Shown here: positions 45,563 through 54,363 of the stretch, piece by piece
How the letters are laid out: each line of letters opens with the position of its first letter
Position numbering within the stretch: the stretch's first letter is position 1
Assembly (NCBI RefSeq): GCF_000971195.1
Contig: NZ_BBLZ01000001.1
Span: 124,001-188,000, forward strand
Length of the DNA stretch: 64,000 nucleotides
Direction: 5' to 3'
Source of the DNA: Demequina soli
GTDB lineage: Bacteria > Actinomycetota > Actinomycetes > Actinomycetales > Demequinaceae
Notes under the pieces: model-generated
Seen by the model: the letters and a program-made list of their open reading frames with translations, nothing else
Told to the model about the DNA's origin: nothing
Database searches by the model: none
Program-made: the position numbers and the translations under genes

Positions 45563-46801
45563 TCAGGCGGGACGGTCGGAGGAATGCTCGTCGGAACTTG
45601 ACTCCGCGTCGTCGGCGACCACCGCATCGTCCCCCTCGCGGCCCACCCGCGGGATCGCGTGCGTGAACTGGCTCGCGCGCTCCTCCGCCTCCGCGGATCC
45701 GGTGAACAGCCCGGCCTCGCCGGCCTGCTCGGGCTTGAGGCTCCGGCGCCGGGGCCCCGCGGGGGCCGGGGCGGTCGCCTCGGACACGAGCACGCGCTGC
45801 GCGGGCGCGGCGTCCGGCATCACGGACTGGATCCAGAGCACCATCGCCTCGCGCACGAAGCACCGGAGGTCGTAGAGCTTGGGCGCGTCGGAGGCAGTGA
45901 CGAGGATGCGGACCCGCACGTACCCGGCGGTCGCCTCGGTCACCTGGAGGACGGAGGCGCGGCCGTCGTACAGCGGCGTCTCCTTGAGCACGGTCTCGAG
46001 GTGCTCGCGCATCCTCTGCGGCGAGACCCGCCAGTCGAGGTCGAACTCCACGGAGCCGAGCAGCTCCGACCCCTGCCGCGTCCAGTTCTCGTAGGGGGTG
46101 GTGGTGAAGTAGGTGCAGGGCAGCACGAGGCGGCGGTCGTCCCACAGGTCGAGCACCACGTAGCTGAGGGTGATCTCGCCGACGCGGCCCCACTCCCCCT
46201 CGGCGACGATGACGTCGTCGACGCGCAGCGCGTCCGAGAACACCAGCTGGATGCCGGCGAACATGTTCCCCAGCACCGACTGCGCAGCGAGACCCGCGAC
46301 GATCGACGCGATGCCCGCCGACGCCAGCACGGACGCCCCGACCGCCCGCACCGAGTCGAACGTGAACAGCACCGCCCCGATCGCGATCACCACGATCAGC
46401 GCGATCGCGAGCCGCTTCACGATCAGCGTCTGCGTCCGCAGCCGCCGCGCGAGCCGGTTATCAGGGATGTCGATCTTGTTGTACGCGAGCGCGAGGTCCG
46501 CGACGAACCTCACGAGCGCGACGAGCAGCCACGCGATGGCCGCGATCGCGGCGATGGTGAAGACGCGCGAGATGACGGGCATCCACCCGGAATCGCGGAG
46601 CGAAGCGTGCACCCCCGCCCACAGCCCGAGCAGGATCACCAGGACCCAGAACGGGTTGCGCGTGATCGTCTGAAGGTCGCGCGCCCACGGATAGCGGCGC
46701 GCCACCACCCTCATCAGCACCTCGACCACGAGCGCGAACAGCAGGGCACCGCCCACGCCGATCGCGACGGCGACACCGAATCCGAGCCAGTCCTCGAGCA
46801 T
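45563..46801 (-). CDS. MscS-family mechanosensitive channel
   Basis: A 412-residue membrane protein. Hydrophobic segments lie near residues 6-30 (FGVAVAIGVGGALLFALVVE), 47-66, 77-100 and 130-160, followed by the MscS pore helix (GASVLASAGIASIVAGLAAQ) and beta domain (VFSDALRVDDVIVAEGEWGR). The C-terminal 70 residues are an acidic tail (GDDAVVADDAESSSDEH). It would open under membrane tension to release solutes. The ATG at 46801 has an AGGAGGAG ribosome site; an in-frame upstream extension is rejected. Confidence 0.9.
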   Translation of the reverse strand: MLEDWLGFGVAVAIGVGGALLFALVVEVLMRVVARRYPWARDLQTITRNPFWVLVILLGLWAGVHASLRDSGWMPVISRVFTIAAIAAIAWLLVALVRFVADLALAYNKIDIPDNRLARRLRTQTLIVKRLAIALIVVIAIGAVLFTFDSVRAVGASVLASAGIASIVAGLAAQSVLGNMFAGIQLVFSDALRVDDVIVAEGEWGRVGEITLSYVVLDLWDDRRLVLPCTYFTTTPYENWTRQGSELLGSVEFDLDWRVSPQRMREHLETVLKETPLYDGRASVLQVTEATAGYVRVRILVTASDAPKLYDLRCFVREAMVLWIQSVMPDAAPAQRVLVSEATAPAPAGPRRRSLKPEQAGEAGLFTGSAEAEERASQFTHAIPRVGREGDDAVVADDAESSSDEHSSDRPA

Positions 46802-46970
46802 CTCTCCTCCTGGGGTGGGGTCCGTCTCGACGGTACGGGAGGGGTGTTTCGGCCGCATGAACCCTTGGCGCGGCGGACGACGCGCGGGCCCGGTCGCGCG
46901 TTCATTGCCCCCCACCGTGGCTCCCGCTAGGGTCGACGAAAATCCGCACGCACGACTCTGGGGGTGTTCT

Positions 46971-48479
46971 GTGCGGCACCGACGTGTCACCGCAACGCTG
47001 AGACTCGGGCTGGGACTCGGGCTGGGCCTGGCGCTGGCGCTGGGTCCGGGCGCGTTCCTGGGCCCGACCGCGCCGGCGAGCGCCGCCACCGCGAGCACCG
47101 CGATAGACGACGCGATCGCCGCCGAGATGCCCGCCTCCGGCGCGCCCGGGCTCGCGTACGCGGTCGTCACCGACGGCGAGATCTCCGAGGTCGGCGCGCG
47201 CGGCGTGACCCGCGCCGGCACCAACACCCCGGTCACCGCCGACACCCCGTTCCTGCTCGGTTCGATCTCCAAGAGCTTCACCGCGGTCGCCGTGATGCAG
47301 CTGGTAGAGACGGGTCAGGTGGACCTCGACGGCACCCTCGCGGACTATGTCTGGATCTTCGCCGACCTCCCGCCCGGCGACATCACGATCCGCCAGCTCC
47401 TGAGCCACACGAGCGGGTTCTCGACGCTCCAGGGCAACACCCGTCGCACCCACCCGACCGGTGCCGAGGACGACCTCGCCAACGCCGCCGCCGTCATCAC
47501 CGCCGAGACCCCCGCCTACGCCCCCGGCACCCGGTGGGAGTACTCGAACACCAACTACCAGCTGCTCGGCCGGCTCGTCGAGGTGGTCAGCGGCGTCGAC
47601 TACCAGACGTATGTCACCGAGCACATCCTCGAGCCGATCGGGATGGCGGACAGCTTCGTCGCGGACGGCGCCGTGCACCCCGAGATGGCGACCGGGCACA
47701 CGCCGTGGTTCTGGACGAAGCGCCCCCTCGCCGAGCAGCCCACGGATCGCACGACCGCGCCCCAGGGCGGCATTGCGGCGAGCGCGCACGACGTCGCGCT
47801 CTACCTCGCCATGATGATGAACGGCGAGGACGACGTCCTGAGCGCAGACTCGAAGACCCTCATGATGCGTCCCGCGGGCCCGACGTCCCCGTTCTACGGG
47901 CTCGGCTGGTACGTCGACACCTCGCAGGGCACGGTCGGCCATACCGGCTCCACCCCGGGCGTCGAGACGCAGGCGACCATGGTCCCCGCGAGGGACGATG
48001 CGGTGGTGGTCCTCGTGAACGGCGGCAGCGGGGTGGGGTTCGCGGAGACCACGCAGCTGCGCTCGGCCGTCACCTCGGCCGCGCTGGGGCTCGACTACGC
48101 GGGCGAGGGCTCCCGCTGGTCGCAGAAGGCGCTCTTCCTGGCCCTCACGCTCGCACCCCTGCTGTACCTGGCATGCATGGTGTGGGCCTGGAGCAGGCGC
48201 GACGCGATCCGCGCCAAGTCGGGCGCGACCGGCCTGTTCAGCCTGTGGTTCCCGCTGCTCACCACGGGCATAGGTGCGTGGGTGATCCTGGCGCTCGTCC
48301 CCCGCCTCATGGGCGCCCCGATGCCGACCCTGCGCGCCTTCCAGCCCGACCTCGCGCTGGCGATGACGGCGACGGCCGTGGGCGGCGTCGCATGGGCGGC
48401 CTTGAGGCTCGTGGTCGCGTACACCGGCGGCCGCGGCCCGCGGCGCGCGGCGTCATCGGACGCACCGAACCCGACGTAA
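46971..48479 (+). CDS. Secreted serine hydrolase (beta-lactamase/PBP-like) with C-terminal membrane helices
   Basis: A 502-residue class C beta-lactamase-family serine hydrolase. An N-terminal signal peptide (LRLGLGLGLGLALALGPGAF) is followed by the active-site motifs SISK (Ser98-x-x-Lys101), YSN (Tyr191) and HTG (His324). Three hydrophobic segments after residue 385 anchor it to the membrane. Such proteins may act as D-aminopeptidases, esterases or PBP-like enzymes; resistance activity is not implied. The GTG at 46971 has a GGGGGTG ribosome site, and TAGGGT 40 bases upstream may be the -10. It is divergent from the MscS gene. Confidence 0.85.
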   Translation: MRHRRVTATLRLGLGLGLGLALALGPGAFLGPTAPASAATASTAIDDAIAAEMPASGAPGLAYAVVTDGEISEVGARGVTRAGTNTPVTADTPFLLGSISKSFTAVAVMQLVETGQVDLDGTLADYVWIFADLPPGDITIRQLLSHTSGFSTLQGNTRRTHPTGAEDDLANAAAVITAETPAYAPGTRWEYSNTNYQLLGRLVEVVSGVDYQTYVTEHILEPIGMADSFVADGAVHPEMATGHTPWFWTKRPLAEQPTDRTTAPQGGIAASAHDVALYLAMMMNGEDDVLSADSKTLMMRPAGPTSPFYGLGWYVDTSQGTVGHTGSTPGVETQATMVPARDDAVVVLVNGGSGVGFAETTQLRSAVTSAALGLDYAGEGSRWSQKALFLALTLAPLLYLACMVWAWSRRDAIRAKSGATGLFSLWFPLLTTGIGAWVILALVPRLMGAPMPTLRAFQPDLALAMTATAVGGVAWAALRLVVAYTGGRGPRRAASSDAPNPT

Positions 48480-48520
48480 CATCGTCACGCGCATCTCGCG
48501 CACGTCTGAGGGGACACACC

Positions 48521-48979
48521 ATGCTTGCCGCACGCCGCCTGACCGCGATCGCGGTCGCCGCCGCCATCACCGTCTTCGCCGTCGCGCCCGCCACGGCTCC
48601 CGCCGCGGACGCCGCGCCGGCGATCCAGTTCTCGTACGTGCAGTACAACAGCCCGGGCTCCGACCGCGGCGGCAACACCTCGCTCAACGGCGAGTACATC
48701 ACCATCAAGAACCGCAGCACGGTCGCGAAGAGCCTCAAGGGCTGGACGGTTCGCGACGTCGCGAACCACGTCTACCGGTTCGGCTCGTTCACGCTGAAGC
48801 CGGGCGCCTCCGTCACGCTCTACACGGGCAAGGGCACCAACACCGCGTCCAAGCGCTACTGGGGACAGTCCTGGTACATCTGGAACAACGACGGCGACAC
48901 CGCGATCCTCAAGAACGCGTCGGGCACCAGGATCGACACGTGCTCGTGGGGCAGCTCGGGGTCCGCCAAGCGCTGCTGA
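48521..48979 (+). CDS. Secreted lamin-tail-domain protein
   Basis: A 152-residue exported protein. Signal peptide residues 1-31 (MLAARRLTAIAVAAAITVFA, cut near AADA). The rest is one lamin-tail (LTD) domain of immunoglobulin-like fold: YVQYNSPGSDRGGNTSLNGE, then LKGWTVRD and WNNDGDTAILKN, with two Cys at the end (TCSW, KRC) that can form a disulfide. Found at the surface or secreted in actinobacteria; ligand unknown. A GAGGGGAC ribosome site precedes the ATG. It lies 41 bases after the serine hydrolase. Confidence 0.85.
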   Translation: MLAARRLTAIAVAAAITVFAVAPATAPAADAAPAIQFSYVQYNSPGSDRGGNTSLNGEYITIKNRSTVAKSLKGWTVRDVANHVYRFGSFTLKPGASVTLYTGKGTNTASKRYWGQSWYIWNNDGDTAILKNASGTRIDTCSWGSSGSAKRC

Positions 48980-48987
48980 CGCCCAGA

Positions 48988-49010
48988 CCCGCCGGCTCCG
49001 CACCGGCGGG
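48988..49010. terminator. Hairpin between convergent genes
   Basis: CCCGCCGG at 48988-48995 and CCGGCGGG at 49003-49010 form a perfect 8-bp G+C stem with a 7-base loop, 9 bases after the stop of the lamin-tail gene and before the stop of the convergent gene. Confidence 0.7.
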
Positions 49011-49039
49011 CTCCACACCCGCAAGGGTCGAGCGGACTC

Positions 49040-49471
49040 CTAGTCGTCGCACCCGCACGACCCGGACGGCGTCCGCGCCTGCCAGCACTTCTCGCACACG
49101 CCGTAGCTCTTGGGCTCGTCCTGCGCGGGGATGATGCGCTTCTTGCTGCCGGGGCTGCCGGTGCGGGCCGCCACCGGGTGGTCGACCGCCCAGTTGACCA
49201 TGCCGTTGCCGTGGGTCTTGTCGCGCACCCGGTCCGGCAGGTCGGAAGCGGACACGGCCTCGACGCGGGACCCGAACCACTCGGTCGACCGCTTGCCGAT
49301 GTGCAGCGGGTGCAGGCCGTCCTCGCGCATCGCCTTGATGTAGCTGGACTTCACCTCGCACCCGATCACCCCTGCTCGGAGGGCGATCTGCCGCACGAGC
49401 GGCCTGGCGTCGTCGGCGAGCTTGAACTGCTCCATGGCAGCCTCGAGCGGGATGAGGGTCGCGTCGTTCAC
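49040..49471 (-). CDS. Small protein with a Cys-rich C-terminus
   Basis: A 143-residue soluble protein. The core holds HIGKRSTEWFGSRVEAVSAS and HGNGMVNWAVDHPVAAR, without a known domain. The last 20 residues (GVCEKCWQARTPSGSCGCDD) carry a CxxC pair and a second Cys pair, like the tails of the proteins at 38807-39208 and 56014-56355. The start is a GTG with CTAAGGGG upstream. Function unknown. Confidence 0.6.
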   Translation of the reverse strand: MNDATLIPLEAAMEQFKLADDARPLVRQIALRAGVIGCEVKSSYIKAMREDGLHPLHIGKRSTEWFGSRVEAVSASDLPDRVRDKTHGNGMVNWAVDHPVAARTGSPGSKKRIIPAQDEPKSYGVCEKCWQARTPSGSCGCDD

Positions 49472-49515
49472 CCCTTAGGGTCCCACGCGCGGACCGGGAC
49501 CGCTGACCGCGACCG

Positions 49516-51522
49516 CTACTCCAGGTCCCCGAGATCGATCGACAGGTCCACCTCGACGGACGCCGAGAGCCCGGGCGGAGGCGCCGGACGCGCGGGCCGC
49601 ACCGCCACGTGCGGCACCTCCGTCATGAGCCGCTCCGGCAGCCGCCCCAGGAAGTACGCGTCCTCGAGCGCGTCGAGGCCGTGCGGCCCCATCCACGCTC
49701 GCACCGGCGTGTGCGACACGGTCCGCGTCACGACCAACCGGTCCCTCGCGCGCGTGAGGGCGACGTAGAGCACGCGACGCTCCTCCTCGACCTCGTCGAG
49801 GTCGCCCAGCGAACGTGCCGACGGGTACGACCCCGCCGACACCCCCGCGCAGAACGCCCAGTCCCGCTCGAGTCCCTTGGCCGAGTGCACCGTGGAGACG
49901 ATCACGTGGTCGTCCTGCGACTCCTGCTCGAGCTCCGACGTGAACACCGGCGACAGGATGTACTCCTCGAGGAACTCGAGGATGCTGGCCCGCGTCGCGG
50001 CGAGCCGCTCGACGTGCACGAGGTCCCTGGCCCGCGCCTCCCAGTTCTCGTTGCGGTACTTGTGCGCGAGCACCGGCTGAAGCATCGCGGCGGCCCGTCC
50101 CACGGCATCGTCCACCCGCTGCGCGGCCTCCTCGATCGCGTCGAGGCCCGCCCGGAGCCACGCCGGCATGCCCGCCAGCGACGATGCGCGCGCCTCCGCG
50201 GCGGAAGCGCCACCCGCGCGCGCCTCGAGGAACGCGTCGAACGCCCGCGCCGCCGTCACGTCGCCGACGCGGGGGACGAGGGTGAGCAGGCGCATCCAGG
50301 CGACCTCGTCGTCGGGGTTGGCGACCACCCTTAGCGCCGCCAGCACGTCCCGGACGTGGGCCGATTCGAGGAGCTTCACACCCCCGAAGAACACGTACGG
50401 GATGTCGTTCTCGACGAGCCTCGCCTCGATCGCGCGGCCGCTGTAGTTGGAGCGCACCAGCACGAGGTGGGTGGCCCAGGGCAGCTCGTCGGCGCGGGCC
50501 TTCAGCAGCGAGGCGGCGATGAACCCGGCCTCGTCCTGCGGCGTCTCGAAGCTGTGCAGCTCCGGTTTGGCGCCGCGACCGCGGACGGCCCGCAGCTTCT
50601 TGTCGTACCCCAACGGGGACTCCGACAGCAGCCAGTTCGACAGGTCGAGGATCTCCTGCGTCGAGCGGTAGTTGTCCTCGAGCTTGAGCACGCGCGCGCC
50701 CGGCACCCGCTCCGAGAACGAGTGGATGGACGCGAAGTCGGCGCCGCGGAAGCCGTAGATCGACTGAGCGTCGTCGCCGACGCAATACAGCCTGGTACAC
50801 GGCACCAAGGGATCGAGGATGGTCCACTGCAGCGGGTTGGTGTCCTGCATCTCGTCGACGAGGATCTCGTCGTGGTGCGAGCCCACCCACGCCGCCACGG
50901 TCGGGTCGGCGAGCCGGGCCGCGAACACCCGCAGGATGTCGTCGTACGTGAGGTACCTGCGCTCCTGCTTGCGCTGCTCGAAGGCGCGGACCGCCGCGCC
51001 GATCGCCTTCGCGTCGACGTCCAGGTCGGGGAGCTTGGCCGCGATCGCGGACGCGAGGGTGCGGCGCGTGTTGTGCGCGAAGCTCAGCACGTCGACGATC
51101 TGCGCCGCCTTGAGCCCCTCGACCCGCTTGCCTCGGCCCAGCACGCCGCGCATCACCTGGAGCTGATCCTCCTGGTCGAGCACGCTCCAGCCCTCGTACC
51201 CGAACACGTCGGGCGCGCCCCGCACCTCCCGCATCGCCCACGCGTGGAAGGTCATGGCCGCGACCTGGGACGATGCGCCGGCCAGCTCTCCCTGAACCCG
51301 CGACCTGATCTCGGCGGCGGCGCGGCGGGTGAACGTGATCGCGAGGATCCGGTCGGGAGGCGTGCCCTGCTTGATGAGGTGGCGGATGCGGGCGACGATC
51401 GTGGTGGTCTTGCCGGTGCCGGCGCCCGCGAGGATGAGGTTGTGGCGCGCGTCAGTGAGGACGGCCTCCCGCTGCGCGGGGTTCAGATGGCTCAACGCCC
51501 CGTCGACACCCTCCTCAGCCAT
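49516..51522 (-). CDS. UvrD/PcrA-like DNA helicase
   Basis: A 668-residue SF1A helicase with all motifs: LNPAQREAV (Q motif), Walker A AGAGTGKTTTIV (about residue 32), VDEMQDTNPLQW (about 215), GDDAQSIYGFRGAD, HSAKGLERDWAF (motif V) and ALTRARDRLVVT (motif VI). It unwinds DNA 3' to 5' in repair. It lacks the Fe-S nuclease domain of the protein at 25354-28260. DEMQD instead of DEFQD is a mild variation. The ATG follows TAGACT after seven bases and appears leaderless. Confidence 0.88.
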   Translation of the reverse strand: MAEEGVDGALSHLNPAQREAVLTDARHNLILAGAGTGKTTTIVARIRHLIKQGTPPDRILAITFTRRAAAEIRSRVQGELAGASSQVAAMTFHAWAMREVRGAPDVFGYEGWSVLDQEDQLQVMRGVLGRGKRVEGLKAAQIVDVLSFAHNTRRTLASAIAAKLPDLDVDAKAIGAAVRAFEQRKQERRYLTYDDILRVFAARLADPTVAAWVGSHHDEILVDEMQDTNPLQWTILDPLVPCTRLYCVGDDAQSIYGFRGADFASIHSFSERVPGARVLKLEDNYRSTQEILDLSNWLLSESPLGYDKKLRAVRGRGAKPELHSFETPQDEAGFIAASLLKARADELPWATHLVLVRSNYSGRAIEARLVENDIPYVFFGGVKLLESAHVRDVLAALRVVANPDDEVAWMRLLTLVPRVGDVTAARAFDAFLEARAGGASAAEARASSLAGMPAWLRAGLDAIEEAAQRVDDAVGRAAAMLQPVLAHKYRNENWEARARDLVHVERLAATRASILEFLEEYILSPVFTSELEQESQDDHVIVSTVHSAKGLERDWAFCAGVSAGSYPSARSLGDLDEVEEERRVLYVALTRARDRLVVTRTVSHTPVRAWMGPHGLDALEDAYFLGRLPERLMTEVPHVAVRPARPAPPPGLSASVEVDLSIDLGDLE

Positions 51523-51529
51523 GCCGACG

Positions 51530-51535
51530 AGTCTA
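51530..51535 (-). promoter_or_regulatory. -10 element of the helicase gene
   Basis: TAGACT on the minus strand ends seven bases before the ATG at 51522, giving a leaderless transcript. Confidence 0.5.
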
Positions 51536-51571
51536 GGCGCGACCCCCGACAGCCCCGACGAGGCCGGGTGC

Positions 51572-51940
51572 CTACTGGCTGACGTTGTATCCCGCGCCGA
51601 GCACCACGAGCACGAGCGTGACGATCCAGGCCATCACCTTGTACTGGTCGTAGCCGCGCAGGCGGTAGCCCGACTTGTCGCGCATCGTGCCCGTGAGGAT
51701 GAGGATGATGTCGACCAGCACCCACACCCCGAGCCCGCCGATGGTGAGGAACTTGAGGATCGCGGTGCCGACCTTGCCGAGGTAGAACCGGTCGATGCCG
51801 AAGATCCCGAGGAGCCACGACAGCAGCCACGCGACCACGAAGCTCTTCGAGCCCTCCGCCTGTATCGCCATGGGCGGCATCGGCTGCTGAGAGTAGGCCG
51901 GCGGCGGAGGCGGCGTGTCCCGCGGGTCGTTCTCGGTCAT
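51572..51940 (-). CDS. TM2-domain membrane protein
   Basis: A 122-residue protein with a Pro-rich cytoplasmic start (PRDTPPPPPAYSQQPMPPM) and a TM2 domain: KSFVVAWLLSWLLGIFGIDR, the FYLGK motif and GGLGVWVLVDIILILTG, plus a third hydrophobic segment near the C-terminus (WIVTLVLVVLGAGY). TM2 proteins are widespread and mostly uncharacterised. The ATG at 51940 has a GGGGGAG ribosome site. Confidence 0.88.
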   Translation of the reverse strand: MTENDPRDTPPPPPAYSQQPMPPMAIQAEGSKSFVVAWLLSWLLGIFGIDRFYLGKVGTAILKFLTIGGLGVWVLVDIILILTGTMRDKSGYRLRGYDQYKVMAWIVTLVLVVLGAGYNVSQ

Positions 51941-52051
51941 GCGCGCTCCCCCTCGGGATCGATGGGCGTACCGGGCGCCGCCCCATCCGGGCCGGCGCAC
52001 CCGCCGAACCTATCGACGCGGCGCCCCGCGGGGCAACCGTGATCCCCACCC

Positions 52052-54196
52052 TCACGGGGCGGGCGATACCAGCACCCGCACGTCCCACGCCCCGAGCTCG
52101 ACGGCGTCGCCCGCCGCGACCACCGCCCCCGACACCGCGTCCACGAGCGGCACGGGTGCGGCCACGGACGCGGAGCCCCACCCCCAGTGGTGCAGGAAGA
52201 AGGCGCGCCGGCCGTCCGCGAGGGTGGTCGACGTGGCGCGCACCGACGCGGGCAGCCCGGGCCACGCCGCGACCGGCGCCTCCACCGCAGACGCGAGCAG
52301 CGCCGCGGCGGTGCCCTGGTCCGGCACCGTCCCGACCACCGTGATGCGCCCCGCCCCGGCCGCGGTCGACGTGATGGCCGCGTAGCCGCCCAGGTGCGGG
52401 TCGTCGTACGCCGCGAGCACGGTGGCGCCCTCCGGCCGGAGGTACTCCGCCCACGCGGTGGCGGCCGGTGTGGCGGACCCGGCCAGCGCATCGTCCACCG
52501 CGAGCGGCACCGGCGTCGCGAGCGACTGGAACTCCTGGTACGAGACTCCCGCGAGCGCCGCGAACCGGGCCGGCTTGACCTCCGCGCGGGCGCGCGCCTC
52601 GGAGTCGCCGTAGGCCGCGCGCGGCCCGAGCACCAGGTGCCCGCCGGCCTGCGCGTACGCCGCGAGCCAGTCGAGCAGGGCGTCCGAGGCTGCGTAGTCG
52701 GCCGCGACCACGAGCACGGGACGGGACGCCGCGAACGCGACGGGATCCCCGAACGGCGCATCGGCGCCTACCAGTTGAGAAGGCCGTACGATGCTCACCT
52801 GCAGCCCGGCGTCGAACGCCGCCCGGTAGAACGGCAGCGCGAGCTGGCGGTAGGCGTCTCGGTTGTCGCCCATGCGATCCTCGCCGAGCGGCTGCTGGAG
52901 CTGCCGGGCCGCGAGCGCCCACTTGGAGTCGCTCGAGTACAGGAACGCGACGTCCGCGTCCGGGACCGCGCCGGCGAGCAGGGGGCCCACGGCGGAGAAG
53001 TCGGCGCCGATGCGCGCCACCTCGTCGACGATGCGCCCGGGCGCGCCGTCGTGTGGGATGAGCCCGATCCAGTTGGTCTCCGCGCCGTACTGGAGCGTGT
53101 GCCAGTGCCAGTACTCGATCGCGCGCGCCCCGCGGGACACGAGCGCCCACGCGACCTGGCGCAGCTGGCCGTCGAACGGCGGCAGGTTGTACGCGCTCTG
53201 GCCGATGCCGCCCGCGTTGGTCTCGGTGACCCAGAACTCGGCCTGCTTGGAGGAGTACGCGAGGTCCGCGAGCTCGTACACGGCCCACGTGCCGTTGGCG
53301 ATCCAGTCGGGCGACATCGGCGCCTCCGACGGATGCGCGAGCCCGTCCTGCGCCGTGTAGTAGGCGTTGCACGAGGCCACGTCGAGTGCCCGCGACAGCG
53401 CCGCGTCCTCGACCGCGACCTGCTCGTACGAGATGCACGTGGTGACGAAGGGCGCCCCCTCACCCTCCCCGACGATGGACCGGACCAGGGCGGCCTGCCA
53501 CGCGATGTACTCGTCGACCAGGCGCGACTGGTAACGGCGCCACGCGAGCTCGTACTGGGGCTGCCAGTTGTTGTCGGGCCGCCACAGCTCGTCGAACGAG
53601 GTCAGGCGGTGCGACCAGTACACGAGCCCCCACTCGCGGTTGAGGGTCTCGACGTCGCCGTACGCCTCCTCGAGGAAGGCGAGGAATCCCTGGAAGATCC
53701 CCTCGTTGGACAGCAGCCGCAGACCCGGCTCGTTGTCGACCTGATAGCCCACGATCGCGGGATGCCCCGCGTACCGGCCCACCACCGCGCGGATGACCCG
53801 CTCCGCGTGCGAGCGGAACGCGGGATGCGTGAAGTCCATCTCCTGACGCGCGCCCCATCCGATCGCGTGGCCGGTCGCGGAGTCGCCCAGGATCTCCGGG
53901 TGCTTCGCGGCAAGCCACATGGGCACCGCGTAGGTGGGCGTCCCGAGGATCACCGCGATGCCGTGCCGGTGCGCGGCGTCCAGCACCGGCTCCAACCAGC
54001 CGAGCTCGAGCTCGCCGTCTCGCGGCTCCCACGTCGACCACACCGACTCGCCCACGCGGATGAGCGTGAGCCCGGCGGCGCGCATCGTCGCCATGTCGCG
54101 CTCGATGCGCGCGGGGTCCGGGTCCGCGCCCGCGACGGGGTACTCGTGGTAGTAGGCGGCGCCCAGGTGGAGGCGGCCGGGGGCAGGCGTGGTCAT
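52052..54196 (-). CDS. GH42 beta-galactosidase
   Basis: A 714-residue cytoplasmic glycoside hydrolase of family 42, which releases terminal beta-galactose. The TIM-barrel part includes LGAAYYHEYP at the N-terminus, the acid/base Glu in GYQVDNEPG (about residue 155) and the nucleophile Glu in FWVTETNAGG (about 324). A trimerisation domain (about 385-590) and a C-terminal beta domain follow. The ATG at 54196 overlaps the stop of a 56-codon frame (ATGA); an alternative ATG at 54208 would add four residues. It is the last gene of a LacI-controlled operon. No transporter for the sugar is next to it. Confidence 0.9.
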   Translation of the reverse strand: MTTPAPGRLHLGAAYYHEYPVAGADPDPARIERDMATMRAAGLTLIRVGESVWSTWEPRDGELELGWLEPVLDAAHRHGIAVILGTPTYAVPMWLAAKHPEILGDSATGHAIGWGARQEMDFTHPAFRSHAERVIRAVVGRYAGHPAIVGYQVDNEPGLRLLSNEGIFQGFLAFLEEAYGDVETLNREWGLVYWSHRLTSFDELWRPDNNWQPQYELAWRRYQSRLVDEYIAWQAALVRSIVGEGEGAPFVTTCISYEQVAVEDAALSRALDVASCNAYYTAQDGLAHPSEAPMSPDWIANGTWAVYELADLAYSSKQAEFWVTETNAGGIGQSAYNLPPFDGQLRQVAWALVSRGARAIEYWHWHTLQYGAETNWIGLIPHDGAPGRIVDEVARIGADFSAVGPLLAGAVPDADVAFLYSSDSKWALAARQLQQPLGEDRMGDNRDAYRQLALPFYRAAFDAGLQVSIVRPSQLVGADAPFGDPVAFAASRPVLVVAADYAASDALLDWLAAYAQAGGHLVLGPRAAYGDSEARARAEVKPARFAALAGVSYQEFQSLATPVPLAVDDALAGSATPAATAWAEYLRPEGATVLAAYDDPHLGGYAAITSTAAGAGRITVVGTVPDQGTAAALLASAVEAPVAAWPGLPASVRATSTTLADGRRAFFLHHWGWGSASVAAPVPLVDAVSGAVVAAGDAVELGAWDVRVLVSPAP

Positions 54197-54363
54197 GCGG
54201 AGATCCATTCGCGTGGGAGGGGTGGGGCGGGGTTTGGGCGGCGCCGGTCGAGCCCCGCGGGTCGCGGGATCGTGGGCGCCGCGGGCACCACGGATAGGCG
54301 CCGCGCGAGGCGGCGCACGCGCAGGGCCGGGCGGCGGAGGGCGGCGGGTTCCGGCGCGCTCAT
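54193..54363 (-). CDS. Small Arg/Pro-rich ORF between lacI and the galactosidase gene
   Basis: A 56-residue frame with four-base ATGA overlaps at both ends: its ATG overlaps the lacI stop and its stop overlaps the galactosidase ATG. The peptide is basic (ALRRPALRVRRLARRLSVV) with a Pro-rich end (PNPAPPLPREWISA). The exact double overlap argues for translation, perhaps only to couple the flanking genes. It has no homologue I recognise, and a chance frame in high-GC DNA is possible. Confidence 0.4.
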   Translation of the reverse strand: MSAPEPAALRRPALRVRRLARRLSVVPAAPTIPRPAGLDRRRPNPAPPLPREWISA

